In this document: piece after piece, positions 1 through 8,936 of the stretch
How positions within the stretch are numbered: position 1 is the first letter of the stretch
How the letters are laid out: each line of letters starts with the position of its first letter
Assembly (NCBI GenBank): GCA_021730985.1
Contig: JAKFYI010000015.1
Location: 62,001 to 126,000, forward strand
Origin: Hyphomicrobiales bacterium
GTDB lineage: Bacteria; Pseudomonadota; Alphaproteobacteria; Rhizobiales; Xanthobacteraceae
Direction: 5' to 3'
DNA: 64,000 bases
The notes under the pieces: model-generated
What the model was told of the DNA's origin: nothing
Seen by the model: the letters and a program-made list of their open reading frames with translations, nothing else
Databases searched by the model: none
Translations under genes and position numbers: made by a program

Positions 1-3000
1 AACTACGCCGTGGCCTACTACAACCGGGGCACCGCGTACTACGACAAGCAGGATCGCGACCGCGCCGTCCAGAGCTTCGACCAGGCGATCAAGCTGGATC
101 CGGAGTACGCCCTGGCGCTGCACGACCGCGGCGTCGCCAGCTATGAGAAGCACGACTACGATCGCGCCATCGCCGACTTCGAGCAGCTCGTGGCCTCGAA
201 GGTCACGCTGGTCGCCGCCGGCCCGAAGGAAAAGGCGCTGGACCGCCAGCGCGGCTACGACCGCACCGGCGAGACCAGGCAGGGTTCGCAGCCGATCAAG
301 CTCGACCCGAGCTTTGCTCGCGCGTTCAACGACCGCGGCGTCTCGTTTGGCGCCAAGGGCGACCTCGACCGCGCCATCGCCGACTACGATCAGGCTCTGA
401 AGATCAATTCGGCCTTCAGCGCGGCCTACTACAACCGCGGCAACGCCTACTACAACAAGCGCGACGTCGATCGCGCGCTGGCGGACTTCGACCTGGCGAT
501 CAAGATCGATCCCAAGGACAAGCTGGCGCATTTCGACCGCGGCTTGGCCTATTACGACAAGCGCGATTATGACCGCGCCGCATCTAACTTCGATCAGGCC
601 GCTAAGCTCGATCCGAAGGATGCGCTCGCCCTCTACAACCGGGGCATGGCGCACTACGGCCGGCTCGATTTCGACCGCGCCATCGCCGACTTCGATCAGG
701 CCATCAAGCTCGACGGTAAGATCGCGCTCGCCTACCACAACCGCGGCAATGCGCTGGCCCGCCGTCGCGACTATGACCGCGCGATTGCCGATCTCGATCA
801 GGCGATCAAGCTGAACGGCAACTATGCCGTGGCCTACAACGATCGCGGTCTGGCGCATGGCGCCAAGGGCGACCTCGACCGCGCCATCAAGGACTTCGAT
901 CGCGCCGTCGCGATCGACGCCAGCTATGCGCCGGCCTTCACCAATCGTGGCGTGGCCTACGGCGTGAAGGGCGATGCCGACAAGGCGCTGGCCGACTTCG
1001 ATCAGGCGATCAAGCTCAACCCGACCTATGCCTTCGCGTTCTACAACCGCGGCAACGCTCTGTACGACAAGCGGGACTACGATCGCGCCATCGAGAGCTA
1101 CGATCAGGCAGCCAAGCTCAACCCGAGCGATCCGGTCGTCTATCACAACCGCGGCAGTGCCTACGCCAACAAGCGCGACTTCGACCGCGCCATTGCCGAC
1201 CAGAACCAGGCGATCAAGCTCAACCCGTCCTATGCGCTGGCCTTCAACGACCGTGGCCTGGCCTACGGCGCCAAGGGCGAGATCGACCGCGCCATCGCCG
1301 ACTTCGATCAGGCCGTCAAGCTCAGCCCGAAGAGCATGCTGGCCTACTACAATCGCGGCCTGACGCTGCGCAATCGCGGCGAACTGGTCCGCGCCATCGC
1401 CGACCTCGACGAGGCGATCAAGCTGGCTCCGAACCATGTTGCCGCGCTCTACGCACGCGGCAACGCCCACTTGACCCGGCGCGGCCATGACCGGGCCATT
1501 GCCGACCTCGACCAGGTGATCAAGCTCAGCCCGTCGCTCGCCACCGCCTATCACGACCGCGGCGTCGCCTACGGCGCCAAGGGCGATACCGATCGCGCCA
1601 TTGCCGATTTCGACCAGGCCATCAAGCTCGACCAGAACGATCCGATGGCGTTCAACAACCGCGGCCACGCTTATCGCAACAAGGGCGATACCGTGCGCGC
1701 GCTCGCCGACTTCGATCAGGCGATCAAGCTTGAGCCGGGATACGCGCTCGCGCTCTACAACCGCGGCAGCGCGCACTACGAAAAGGGCGATTACGATCGC
1801 GCCATCGCCGACTTCGACCAGTCGATCCAGCTGCACCCGAACTACGACCTCGCCTACTACAGCCGCGGTCTGGCGTTCCGCAACAAGGGCGATCTCGACC
1901 GTTCCATTGCGGATTTCGGCCATGCGATCCGGCTCGATCCGAAGAATGCAGCGGCCTACAACAACCGCGGCCTGGCGTTCCGCAACAAGGGCGATCTCGA
2001 CCGCTCCATCGCGGATTTCGACAACGCCATCAAGATCGAGGGCTCGTTCGCGGCGGCGTACCGCAACCGCGGCGTGATACTGGGCATCAAGGGCGAGACC
2101 GATCGCGCCATCGCCGACTTCGATCAGGCCGTGAAGTTCGATCCGAAGGATGCACGCGGGTTCAACAACCGCGGCTTCGCGTGGCGCAATCGGGGCGATC
2201 TCGACCGCGCCGTGGCCGACTTCGAGCAGGCCACCAAGCTCGATCCGGCCTACGCGCAGGCGTTCTACAATCGCGCCAACGCGCTTTACGATAAGAAGGA
2301 CCACGATCGGGCGATCGCGGACTACGATCAGGCGATCAAGCTGGATGCCAGCTTCGCGGCCGCCTACAACAACCGTGGCCTGGTCTGGGACGACAAGCGC
2401 GATTACGACCGCGCCATCAAGGACTTCGACCAGTCGATCAAGCTCAACCCGGAAAACGCGCTGGCTTTCAACAACCGGGGCTTTTCGTATCGCAACAAGG
2501 GCGAGGGCGACCGCGCGCTGCAGGACTACATGCAGTCGATCAAGCTCAACCCGAACTATGCCCTGGCGTACTACAACCGCGGCATCGTCTATTACGACAA
2601 GCGTGAGTTCGACCGCGCCAGCCAGGACCTCAACCAGGCGATCAAGCTGAACCCGAACTACGCCGGTGCGTTCCACGACCGCGGCATTTCGAACTACGAC
2701 AAGCGCGACTTCGACGCCACCATCCCGGGCACTGACATCGTGGTGGCCGTCGGTCCGAACTATGCCGTCACCAACAACAACCGGATCAGCGCCTACGAGA
2801 ACAAGCGCGACGACGACCGCGTGATCCAGGAGGTCAACCAGACCATCAAGAGCAACAACGCGCCGGCGATGGCGAGCCTGAACCACGCCAACCTGCTGTA
2901 CGGCACGAAGAAGTTCGATCGCGCCATCCCGTACTACGATCAGGCGCTGAAGCTGCAGCCGGGCAATCCCGACGCGCTGAACTATCGTTGCGGGGCGCTG

Positions 3001-3327
3001 GCGATGGTCGGCGAGCTGAAGGCCGCGCTGGAAGACTGCAACGAGGCGCTGCGCATCAAGCCCAACAACCCGAGCGCGCTCGATCACCGCGGTCTGGCCT
3101 ACCTCAAGCTCGGCCAGCCCGACGAAGCCATGGTGGACTACGACGAGGCGCTCAAGCTCAATCCGGACTCGCCGCAGGCGCTGTTCGGCCGCGGCGTCGC
3201 CAAGCTGATGAAGGGCGACATCTTTGCCAGCACCGCCGACCTCACGGCGGCGCGGGAAAAGAAGCCGAGCATCGCGGAAGAGTTTGCCAAGGCCGGTGTG
3301 CGGGCGCAGCAGACCATCAAGGATTGA
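1..3327 (+). CDS. Giant TPR-repeat protein, 5' end outside window
   Basis: Reading frame 1 is open from the first base, so the gene starts upstream; 1108 residues are visible up to TGA at 3325-3327. The protein is almost entirely 34-residue tetratricopeptide repeats of the form A-x-x-N-R-G-x-A-x-x-x-K-x-D-x-D-R-A-I-x-D-x-D-Q-A-I-K-L-x-P, about 30 units. TPR arrays form helical superhelices that bind protein partners; no catalytic domain is visible. Two stretches break the pattern: residues about 64-97, a degenerate unit, and about 905-965, where the D-R-A-I core is lost. Units starting at 1867 and 1969 are nearly identical at DNA level and exactly 102 bp apart, so units were duplicated recently. 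A signal peptide cannot be judged because the N-terminus is missing. The TPR call is secure; the partner and role are unknown. Confidence 0.93.
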   Translation, partial: NYAVAYYNRGTAYYDKQDRDRAVQSFDQAIKLDPEYALALHDRGVASYEKHDYDRAIADFEQLVASKVTLVAAGPKEKALDRQRGYDRTGETRQGSQPIKLDPSFARAFNDRGVSFGAKGDLDRAIADYDQALKINSAFSAAYYNRGNAYYNKRDVDRALADFDLAIKIDPKDKLAHFDRGLAYYDKRDYDRAASNFDQAAKLDPKDALALYNRGMAHYGRLDFDRAIADFDQAIKLDGKIALAYHNRGNALARRRDYDRAIADLDQAIKLNGNYAVAYNDRGLAHGAKGDLDRAIKDFDRAVAIDASYAPAFTNRGVAYGVKGDADKALADFDQAIKLNPTYAFAFYNRGNALYDKRDYDRAIESYDQAAKLNPSDPVVYHNRGSAYANKRDFDRAIADQNQAIKLNPSYALAFNDRGLAYGAKGEIDRAIADFDQAVKLSPKSMLAYYNRGLTLRNRGELVRAIADLDEAIKLAPNHVAALYARGNAHLTRRGHDRAIADLDQVIKLSPSLATAYHDRGVAYGAKGDTDRAIADFDQAIKLDQNDPMAFNNRGHAYRNKGDTVRALADFDQAIKLEPGYALALYNRGSAHYEKGDYDRAIADFDQSIQLHPNYDLAYYSRGLAFRNKGDLDRSIADFGHAIRLDPKNAAAYNNRGLAFRNKGDLDRSIADFDNAIKIEGSFAAAYRNRGVILGIKGETDRAIADFDQAVKFDPKDARGFNNRGFAWRNRGDLDRAVADFEQATKLDPAYAQAFYNRANALYDKKDHDRAIADYDQAIKLDASFAAAYNNRGLVWDDKRDYDRAIKDFDQSIKLNPENALAFNNRGFSYRNKGEGDRALQDYMQSIKLNPNYALAYYNRGIVYYDKREFDRASQDLNQAIKLNPNYAGAFHDRGISNYDKRDFDATIPGTDIVVAVGPNYAVTNNNRISAYENKRDDDRVIQEVNQTIKSNNAPAMASLNHANLLYGTKKFDRAIPYYDQALKLQPGNPDALNYRCGALAMVGELKAALEDCNEALRIKPNNPSALDHRGLAYLKLGQPDEAMVDYDEALKLNPDSPQALFGRGVAKLMKGDIFASTADLTAAREKKPSIAEEFAKAGVRAQQTIKD

Positions 3328-3364
3328 CCGGCGCGGTCTCGGACCGCCCGATGGAACGATTGTG

Positions 3365-3392
3365 ACGGCCGGCCCTTGCCGGCCGTCTTTTT
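3365..3392 (+). terminator. Rho-independent terminator after TPR gene
   Basis: A perfect 9-bp stem (ACGGCCGGC paired with GCCGGCCGT) closes a CCTT loop and is followed by C and five T residues. It lies 38 bp after the TPR stop codon and 42 bp before the next gene, so it separates the two transcription units. Confidence 0.88.
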
Positions 3393-3433
3393 GTGCGGTC
3401 AGCTTCTAGGCAACTGTGCCGGAGAGGACTGCC

Positions 3434-4174
3434 ATGAACGACGTTGAACGCGCCATCCGGGATCTGGTGGTCGCCAACCGGATCCTCGCCCGCGAAGACG
3501 TGCTCGATGCCTACGGCCATGTCAGCGTCCGGCATCCAGCCAAGCCCGACCGTTACCTGCTGTCGCGTTCGCTCAGCCCGGAGCACGTCACCAAAGACGA
3601 CATCATCGAGTTCATGCTCGACGGCACGCCGGTGGGCGACACTCGTCCGCCCTATCTGGAGCGCTACATCCACGGCGCGATCTATGAGACGCGCCCCGAG
3701 GTTCGCGCGGTGGTGCATTCGCATGCCGAGGACACGCTGCCGTTCAGCATCTCCAAGACGCCGCTGTGTTGCGTCGCCCATGTGGCGAGCGACATGGGCA
3801 CGCAGGTGCCGGTCTGGGATATTGCCGATAAGTTTGGCGATGCGACCAACCTGCTGGTGGTGAACATGGCGCAGGGCCGTGACATGGCGCGCATCCTCGG
3901 CCGCAACACCGTCGTGTTGATGCGTGGGCACGGCTTCTCGGCGGCGGCGGACTCGCTGCTCAAGGTGGTTCGGCTGTGCGTGTACCTGCCGCGCAACGCG
4001 CGCATCCTGCTGCACGCCATGCGGCTCGGCGATTTCAAGCCGATGTCGGAGGGCGAGATCAACGCCCGGCACGGCTACAAATCCGAGGAACCGGCCATGC
4101 AGCGCGCCTGGGAATACTGGGCGAAGCGCGCCGGCTGCGAAGATATGCTCGGCCCGGAGCCGGGCGGCGTGTAG
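3434..4174 (+). CDS. Class II aldolase/adducin-family protein
   Basis: 246 residues, the usual length of a single-domain class II aldolase. Members are zinc-dependent and cleave or isomerise sugar phosphates, or decarboxylate/cleave hydroxy acids; the substrate cannot be read from sequence. The zinc ligands of the fuculose aldolase family are present: H95 and H97 in VVHSHAED and H166 in MRGHG, with the catalytic glutamate position filled by E76. The ATG at 3434 is chosen because GGAGAGGA ends 5 bases before it; an in-frame GTG at 3416 lies upstream of that site. It is the first gene after the terminator and is followed by an MFS exporter 62 bp downstream. In this setting a catabolic aldolase or decarboxylase is likely, but that is inference. 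Confidence 0.88.
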   Translation: MNDVERAIRDLVVANRILAREDVLDAYGHVSVRHPAKPDRYLLSRSLSPEHVTKDDIIEFMLDGTPVGDTRPPYLERYIHGAIYETRPEVRAVVHSHAEDTLPFSISKTPLCCVAHVASDMGTQVPVWDIADKFGDATNLLVVNMAQGRDMARILGRNTVVLMRGHGFSAAADSLLKVVRLCVYLPRNARILLHAMRLGDFKPMSEGEINARHGYKSEEPAMQRAWEYWAKRAGCEDMLGPEPGGV

Positions 4175-4236
4175 CAGCCCTTGGCCGGAGTAACGCCCTC
4201 GCGTCGGTCCCGCAATTCGCCTAGACCTTTCGCACG

Positions 4237-5442
4237 ATGGAAATGACGTCACGGATACCGGGTCGGGGATTCGCGCTCGCGCTTGGCCTGACGGCCCTGA
4301 TCACGCCGCTCGCGGTCCACCTGTTCTTCCCGGTGATCCCGGCGGTGAAGGTGGCGCTCGGTCTGTCCGACGCCTACGCCTACCTGACGTTCAGCATCGC
4401 GCTGTTCGGCATGGCGTTCGCCACATTATTCTACGGGTCGCTGTCGGACCGCTACGGCCGGCGGCCGGTGCTGCTCTCCGGGTTGGCGCTTTTCCTCGTT
4501 GGCAGCGCGGTGTCGGCCATGGCCGAGACGGCGATCACGCTGGTCATTGGCCGCCTGGTGCAGGCGATCGGCGCGGGATGCGCGCTGGCGCTGGTGCGCG
4601 CCATCGCGCGCGACGCCTACAGCGCCGAGAATCTGGTGAAGGCGATTGCCTATCTCACTATGTTCGGCACGCTTGGGCCGATGGTGTCGCCGTTCATCGG
4701 CGGCGTGCTCACCGACATGTTCGGCTGGCGCTCCGTCTTCAGCTTCGCGCTGCTGGCGGGCGGCGCCATCATGCTGACCGCCTACCTGGTGATCTACGAG
4801 ACGCATCCGGCGGCGAGCCGCATCAAAAGCGATGTCAGCATCGCGCAGAGCTATGCCGCGCTGTTCCGCCGGCTGCGGTTCAACGCGTTCGTGCTGCAGA
4901 GCGGCTTCATGACGGCTGCGTTCATGGTCATGGCGAGCGCGTCGGCCTCGCTGATGACGGAGTTGCTACATCGGCCTGCCACCGAATTCGGCCTCTACTT
5001 CATGATGTTCCCAATAGGCTTCTTCACCGGCAACTTCATCGCAAGCCGCGTCGGCAACAGGGTCGCGGGCGAGACCATGATATTGATTGGATCGCTGCTG
5101 GGAATGGCAACCGTCACGGCGCAAGCCATCGTGCTGTCGCACGGCACGCTCACGCCGCTTGCGTTCTTCATTCCTGGTTTTTTCATCACCATGTCGCAGG
5201 GCATCGGGATGTCTTATTCCCAGGTTGGCGCCATGGCGGAGATTCCGCGCTTTGCCGGAACGGCGGCGGGTGTCGGCGTGTTCATGCAGAATTTCGGCGC
5301 TGCGGTGTTCTCCCAGCTCTACGGCCTGCTGGCGGACGGGACGCCCATGCCGATGAGCAGGATCGCACTCTTCTGCGCCGTGATGACCCTCATCACCGGA
5401 GCGATTCCGTTCCTGCTGAAGCGCCGCCGCGTCACGCCTTGA
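4237..5442 (+). CDS. MFS transporter, Bcr/CflA (DHA1) type
   Basis: 401 residues with about twelve hydrophobic segments. The signature loop between TM2 and TM3 reads GSLSDRYGRRPVLL, matching the G-x-x-x-D-R-x-G-R-R motif of DHA1 drug:H+ antiporters, and motif C-like glycine-rich helices follow (GTLGPMVSPFIGGVLTD). Family members export drugs, dipeptides or metabolites across the inner membrane. No strong ribosome binding site is seen; ATG codons at 4237 and 4243 are both possible starts. The last 11 bp overlap the convergent RidA gene. It may export a product or toxic intermediate of the neighbouring aldolase, which is inference. Confidence 0.88.
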   Translation: MEMTSRIPGRGFALALGLTALITPLAVHLFFPVIPAVKVALGLSDAYAYLTFSIALFGMAFATLFYGSLSDRYGRRPVLLSGLALFLVGSAVSAMAETAITLVIGRLVQAIGAGCALALVRAIARDAYSAENLVKAIAYLTMFGTLGPMVSPFIGGVLTDMFGWRSVFSFALLAGGAIMLTAYLVIYETHPAASRIKSDVSIAQSYAALFRRLRFNAFVLQSGFMTAAFMVMASASASLMTELLHRPATEFGLYFMMFPIGFFTGNFIASRVGNRVAGETMILIGSLLGMATVTAQAIVLSHGTLTPLAFFIPGFFITMSQGIGMSYSQVGAMAEIPRFAGTAAGVGVFMQNFGAAVFSQLYGLLADGTPMPMSRIALFCAVMTLITGAIPFLLKRRRVTP

Positions 5443-5842
5443 TGACGGCCATCACCTCGACTTCGACCAGGAAATCCGGGTGGGAGAGGCGCCGCACCTC
5501 GACCGCGGTGCTGGTCGACAGATCGCCGCCGCAGAATTCCATCCGCGCGTCGATGTGCTCGAAATAGGCATCGATGTCGGTGGTGAAGGTCTGACGCTTC
5601 ACCACGTCGGCCCAGCCTGCGCCCGCCGCCTTGAGTGCGGTGTCGATGTTCGAGAACACCTGACGAATTTGCGCGCGCATGTCGCCCTTGCCGACGATCT
5701 CGCCCTTGCCGTTGCGCGCGAGTATTCCAGACAGGAACACCAGCTTGCCGGGCACCACGGTGACAACCGGCGCGTACAGGACTTGGCCCTTCACCACCCG
5801 CTTCGACAGGCCCTCGGGAAATATGCGCTGCAGCTCGACCAT
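5432..5842 (-). CDS. RidA-family protein (YjgF/YER057c/UK114)
   Basis: 136 residues with the RidA fold signature: V-P-G-x-L-V-F-L-S-G near residue 35, Q-I-R-Q-V-F-x-N-I-D-x-A-L-x-A-A-G in the middle and a C-terminal V-E-V-E-V-M-A-V-I. RidA proteins are trimeric; the best known hydrolyse reactive enamine/imine intermediates, while others act as amide or lactone hydrolases in catabolic operons. A strong GAGGAG site precedes the start at 5842. The gene is convergent with the MFS gene (11-bp overlap) and divergent from the Bug receptor at 5970. A second RidA homologue lies at 50251. The exact subfamily is unsettled. Confidence 0.9.
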   Translation of the reverse strand: MVELQRIFPEGLSKRVVKGQVLYAPVVTVVPGKLVFLSGILARNGKGEIVGKGDMRAQIRQVFSNIDTALKAAGAGWADVVKRQTFTTDIDAYFEHIDARMEFCGGDLSTSTAVEVRRLSHPDFLVEVEVMAVIKA

Positions 5843-5969
5843 GGTGCCTCCTCAATGTGCGCGGACCGATCGGGAAAATGAATTCATTTTCGGCTCCGCC
5901 GAACCTTGGAACGTCCGCCGGACGGTGTCTACACTGATGCGTTGCCGGCCCGATCCAAAGGAGCTCAGA

Positions 5970-6941
5970 ATGTCTACGCGGATCAAAGCATCGCTCGCGA
6001 TCGTGTGGCTGGCGCTGAGCGCCACCGCCGCACTGGCGCAGGGCTTCCCGAACAAGCCTGTTCGCCTGATCGTGCCGTACCCGGCCGGCGGATCGGTGGA
6101 CAACATCTCGCGCGCGGTCGCGCCTCGGCTTGGCGCGCTGTGGGGGCAGCCGATCGTGATCGAGAACCGGGCCGGTGGCGCAACCCAGATCGCAGCCGAA
6201 TCGGTCGCGAAGTCCGCAGCGGACGGCTACACGCTGTTCGCAACCGGAATGGAGACCTTCGCCATCAATCCATACATGCTGGCGAAGCTGTCCTACGACG
6301 TGAAGGATTTCACGCCGGTCAGCGGCTACGGATTGTCGAACCAGATACTCGTGGTGCCATCGTCATCGCCGTTCAAAACGCTGGCGGAGTTCATGGCGCA
6401 CGCCAAGGCCAAGCCGGGTGAACTGGCATACGCGACGATCGGACTCGGCGGCTCCAGCCACATCAACATGGTGTTGTTCGAGAGCATGACCGGCGTGAAG
6501 CTGACGCCGGTGCACTACAAGGGTGGCGCGCCCGCGGTGACCGACCTGCTCGGCGGGCATGTGCCGTCGGCGTTCCTCAGTTCGCAACTTGTGGACCAGG
6601 GCATCAAATCGGGCCACATCCGCGCGCTCGCGGTCGGCAGCAAGTCGCGGCTGCGTCAGCACCCGGACGTGCCGACGGTGGCAGAGAACGGCATCGCGGG
6701 CTTCGAGGCGGTGAGCTGGTTTGGCGTCTGGGCGCCGGCGGGGACGCCGCGCGACGTGGTGCTCAAGATCAACGCCGACATTCAGAAGGTGTTTGCCGAC
6801 ACGGAGTTTCGAGAGAAGTTCCTGGATCGCGCCATGCTCGATCCGATCGCGGGCTCGCCCGAACAGTTTGCGGAGTTCATCAAGGCCGAAGCCGCGAAAT
6901 GGAGCAAGGTCGTCAAGGACGCAAATCTGAAGATCGAATGA
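5970..6941 (+). CDS. TTT (Bug/TctC) periplasmic substrate-binding protein
   Basis: 323 residues starting with a Sec signal peptide (MSTRIKASLAIVW to about ALAQ/G). Bug-family hallmarks follow: F-P-N-K-P-V-R-L-I-V-P-Y-x-x-G-G-S, the E-N-R-A-G-G loop, A-A-D-G-Y-T-L-F near residue 85, and a C-terminal W-A-P-A-G-T-P. Such receptors bind carboxylic acids, aromatic acids or other small metabolites in the periplasm and deliver them to TctA/TctB. The ATG at 5970 is preceded by AAGGAG at 6-base spacing; the longer in-frame upstream stretch lacks coding character. Its stop is 3 bp from the stop of the convergent receptor at 6945. The ligand is unknown. Confidence 0.95.
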   Translation: MSTRIKASLAIVWLALSATAALAQGFPNKPVRLIVPYPAGGSVDNISRAVAPRLGALWGQPIVIENRAGGATQIAAESVAKSAADGYTLFATGMETFAINPYMLAKLSYDVKDFTPVSGYGLSNQILVVPSSSPFKTLAEFMAHAKAKPGELAYATIGLGGSSHINMVLFESMTGVKLTPVHYKGGAPAVTDLLGGHVPSAFLSSQLVDQGIKSGHIRALAVGSKSRLRQHPDVPTVAENGIAGFEAVSWFGVWAPAGTPRDVVLKINADIQKVFADTEFREKFLDRAMLDPIAGSPEQFAEFIKAEAAKWSKVVKDANLKIE

Positions 6942-6944
6942 TCC

Positions 6945-7913
6945 TCACTCCGCCTTGATGCCGGCGCGGCGGATCACCTCGCCGAACCGCGCGGTGTTGT
7001 CGGCGATGTGCCGCGCGAAATCCTCCGGCGTACCGAGCGGCATGGCGGCGCCCTGGGCCACGAATTGTTTGCGCGTGTCCGGCACCGTGAACACCCGGTT
7101 GGCCTCGCGGTTCAACCAGCCGATGATCGCTTGCGGCGTCCCCGCCGGCGCGAGAAGCCCGAACCAGGCGCCGATCTCACCCGCAAATCCCTGCTCGCCG
7201 AGCGTCGGCACCCCGGGCAGCACGCTGACGCGCTCCTTCGACGCCACGCCGATGGCGCGTATCGTCCCGGCCTGGATCGGGCCGAGCGCCAGCGACACCA
7301 CGTCGAACATCATGTGGACGTGGCCCGCGGCGAGTGCCTGCGCCGCGGGAGCCGCGCCCCGGTACGGAACGTGGGTGATATCGACACCGGCTGCGAGCTT
7401 GAGCAGTTCGGCGGCGATATGGCCGGACGCGCCGATGCCTTGCGACGAGTAGGTCAGCTTGCCTGGATTGGCCTTCGCGTAGGCGATCAACTCCTGGAGC
7501 GTTTGCGCCGGTAGGGACGGATGCACCACCAGAATGTTCGGCACCGACACCATCAGGATGACCGGTGCGAGATCCCTCACCGGATCGTAGGACACCTTGC
7601 TGAGTTGCGGCCGTATCGACAGCAGGCCCTGGTTGCCGACCAGCAACGTGTAGCCGTCAGGTGCTGCCTTCGCGGTGTTCTCCGCCGCGACGACTCCCGC
7701 GCCCGCGGTGCGATTCTCGACGATGACGGTGTGGTTGCCGCTTTCGGCGAGCTTCTGGCCGAAGATGCGCGGCAGGATGTCGCCGATCCCGCCTGGCGCG
7801 GCAGGCACCAGCACGCGGATTGGCCGGCTGGGATAGTCCTGCCCGAGCGCAGGAGCCGTCCCCAGCATCATGGCCAGCATCAAACCGGCGGCAAGTCGCG
7901 TGGGTGCGGACAA
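6945..7913 (-). CDS. TTT (Bug/TctC) receptor, array member 3
   Basis: 322 residues. The likely start is TTG at 7913, with GGGAG six bases upstream and a good signal peptide (MSAPTRLAAGLMLAMMLG to ALGQ/D); an ATG a few codons inside would cut the signal peptide. TctC-family blocks are clear: Y-P-S-R-P-I-R-V-L-V-P, E-N-R-T-A-G-A-G, A-P-D-G-Y-T-L-L, and H-V-P-Y-R-G-A-A-P-A-A-Q-A-L. It is the last of three receptor genes in tandem, 29 bp after the one at 7943, and shares long blocks with both. The reading frame stays open upstream through the next gene, but that part is a shadow. The ligand is unknown. Confidence 0.92.
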   Translation of the reverse strand: MSAPTRLAAGLMLAMMLGTAPALGQDYPSRPIRVLVPAAPGGIGDILPRIFGQKLAESGNHTVIVENRTAGAGVVAAENTAKAAPDGYTLLVGNQGLLSIRPQLSKVSYDPVRDLAPVILMVSVPNILVVHPSLPAQTLQELIAYAKANPGKLTYSSQGIGASGHIAAELLKLAAGVDITHVPYRGAAPAAQALAAGHVHMMFDVVSLALGPIQAGTIRAIGVASKERVSVLPGVPTLGEQGFAGEIGAWFGLLAPAGTPQAIIGWLNREANRVFTVPDTRKQFVAQGAAMPLGTPEDFARHIADNTARFGEVIRRAGIKAE

Positions 7914-7942
7914 GACGTGCTCCCGGCTATGCGCCGCAGGCG

Positions 7943-8905
7943 TCAGTTGATCTTGATGTTGGCTTTCTGAATGACTTCGCCGAACTTCTTGGTTTCCGAA
8001 GCGATGTGGGCGCCGAACGCCTCCGGCGTGCCGAGCAGCAGGACTGCACCTTGACCGGTGAAGCGGCCGCGCACCTCCGCGGTGCCCAGCACCCGGTTGG
8101 CTTCGCGGTTCAACCAAGCCACGACTTCTTTCGGCGTTCCGGCCGGCGCCATCAGGCCGAACCAGGCGGTGAGGTCGATCTGCAAGCCCTGTTCGATCAT
8201 GGTGGGGACCTCCGGCAGAACATTGGCGCGCTCCTTGGCGGCGATGCCGAGAGCGCGCGTGCGGCCGTCCTTGATCCCCGCAATGGCGAGCGGCACCACG
8301 TCGAACATCATCATGACATGGCCGGCCACCAGATCCTGTTGCGCCGGTGCCGCGCCCTTGTAGGGGATGTGCGTGATATCGACTCCGGCCGCAAGCTTGA
8401 ACAACTCGCCGCCGATGTGGCCGGTGGTGCCGACGCCTTGCGAGGCATAGGTCAGCTTCCCGGGATTGGCTTTCGCGTAGGCGATCAGTTCCTTCACGTC
8501 CTTCGCGGGCACCGAGGGATGCACGGTGAGGATGTTCGGCACCATGATCATGTTGATCACCGGCACCAGTTCCTTGGCCGGATCGTAGGGCACCTTCTGC
8601 AGGTGCGGCAGGATCGAAAGAACGCCGTGGTGCCCGGTCAGCAGCGTGTAGCCGTCGGCAGGCGATTTCGCGACAGCTTCCGTGGCGGGAACGCCGGCCG
8701 CACCACCGCGATTCTCGACCACCACGGTCGTCTTGCCGTCTTCGCCGATCTTGGCGGCAAACACGCGCGTGACGATGTCGGCGACGCCACCTGCGGCGAT
8801 CGGAACGATGACCTTGATCGGCTTCGACGGGAAATCCTGCGCAATCGCTGAGGCGGTCGCGAGCGGAGCGGACAGCAGCAGGCATGTCAAAAGTCGCATC
8901 TTCAT
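7943..8905 (-). CDS. TTT (Bug/TctC) receptor, array member 2
   Basis: 320 residues with signal peptide MKMRLLTCLLLSAPLATASAIAQ and the Bug fold motifs F-P-S-K-P-I-K-V-I-V-P, E-N-R-G-G-A-A, S-P-A-D-G-Y-T-L-L and H-I-P-Y-K-G-A-A-P-A-Q-Q-D-L. The central block V-P-N-I-L-T-V-H-P-S-V-P-A and the following Y-A-K-A-N-P-G-K-L-T-Y-A-S-Q-G-V-G are almost the same in the two flanking receptors, showing tandem duplication. It is spaced 31 bp and 29 bp from its neighbours, fitting one operon. No membrane TctA/TctB gene is adjacent. Confidence 0.94.
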   Translation of the reverse strand: MKMRLLTCLLLSAPLATASAIAQDFPSKPIKVIVPIAAGGVADIVTRVFAAKIGEDGKTTVVVENRGGAAGVPATEAVAKSPADGYTLLTGHHGVLSILPHLQKVPYDPAKELVPVINMIMVPNILTVHPSVPAKDVKELIAYAKANPGKLTYASQGVGTTGHIGGELFKLAAGVDITHIPYKGAAPAQQDLVAGHVMMMFDVVPLAIAGIKDGRTRALGIAAKERANVLPEVPTMIEQGLQIDLTAWFGLMAPAGTPKEVVAWLNREANRVLGTAEVRGRFTGQGAVLLLGTPEAFGAHIASETKKFGEVIQKANIKIN

Positions 8906-8936
8906 AGCGGTCGATTCCCTTGAGTCGGAGACTGGG

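Noticed and set aside
1-3327. Possible CRISPR array or microsatellite in the repeated left end
   Set aside because: The repeat period is 102 bp, in frame and coding for TPR units, with no spacer/direct-repeat alternation.
7914-8885. Long minus-strand extension of the 6945 receptor frame
   Set aside because: It lies in the shadow frame of the receptor at 7943 and is Arg-rich with no family pattern; the real N-terminus starts at TTG 7913.
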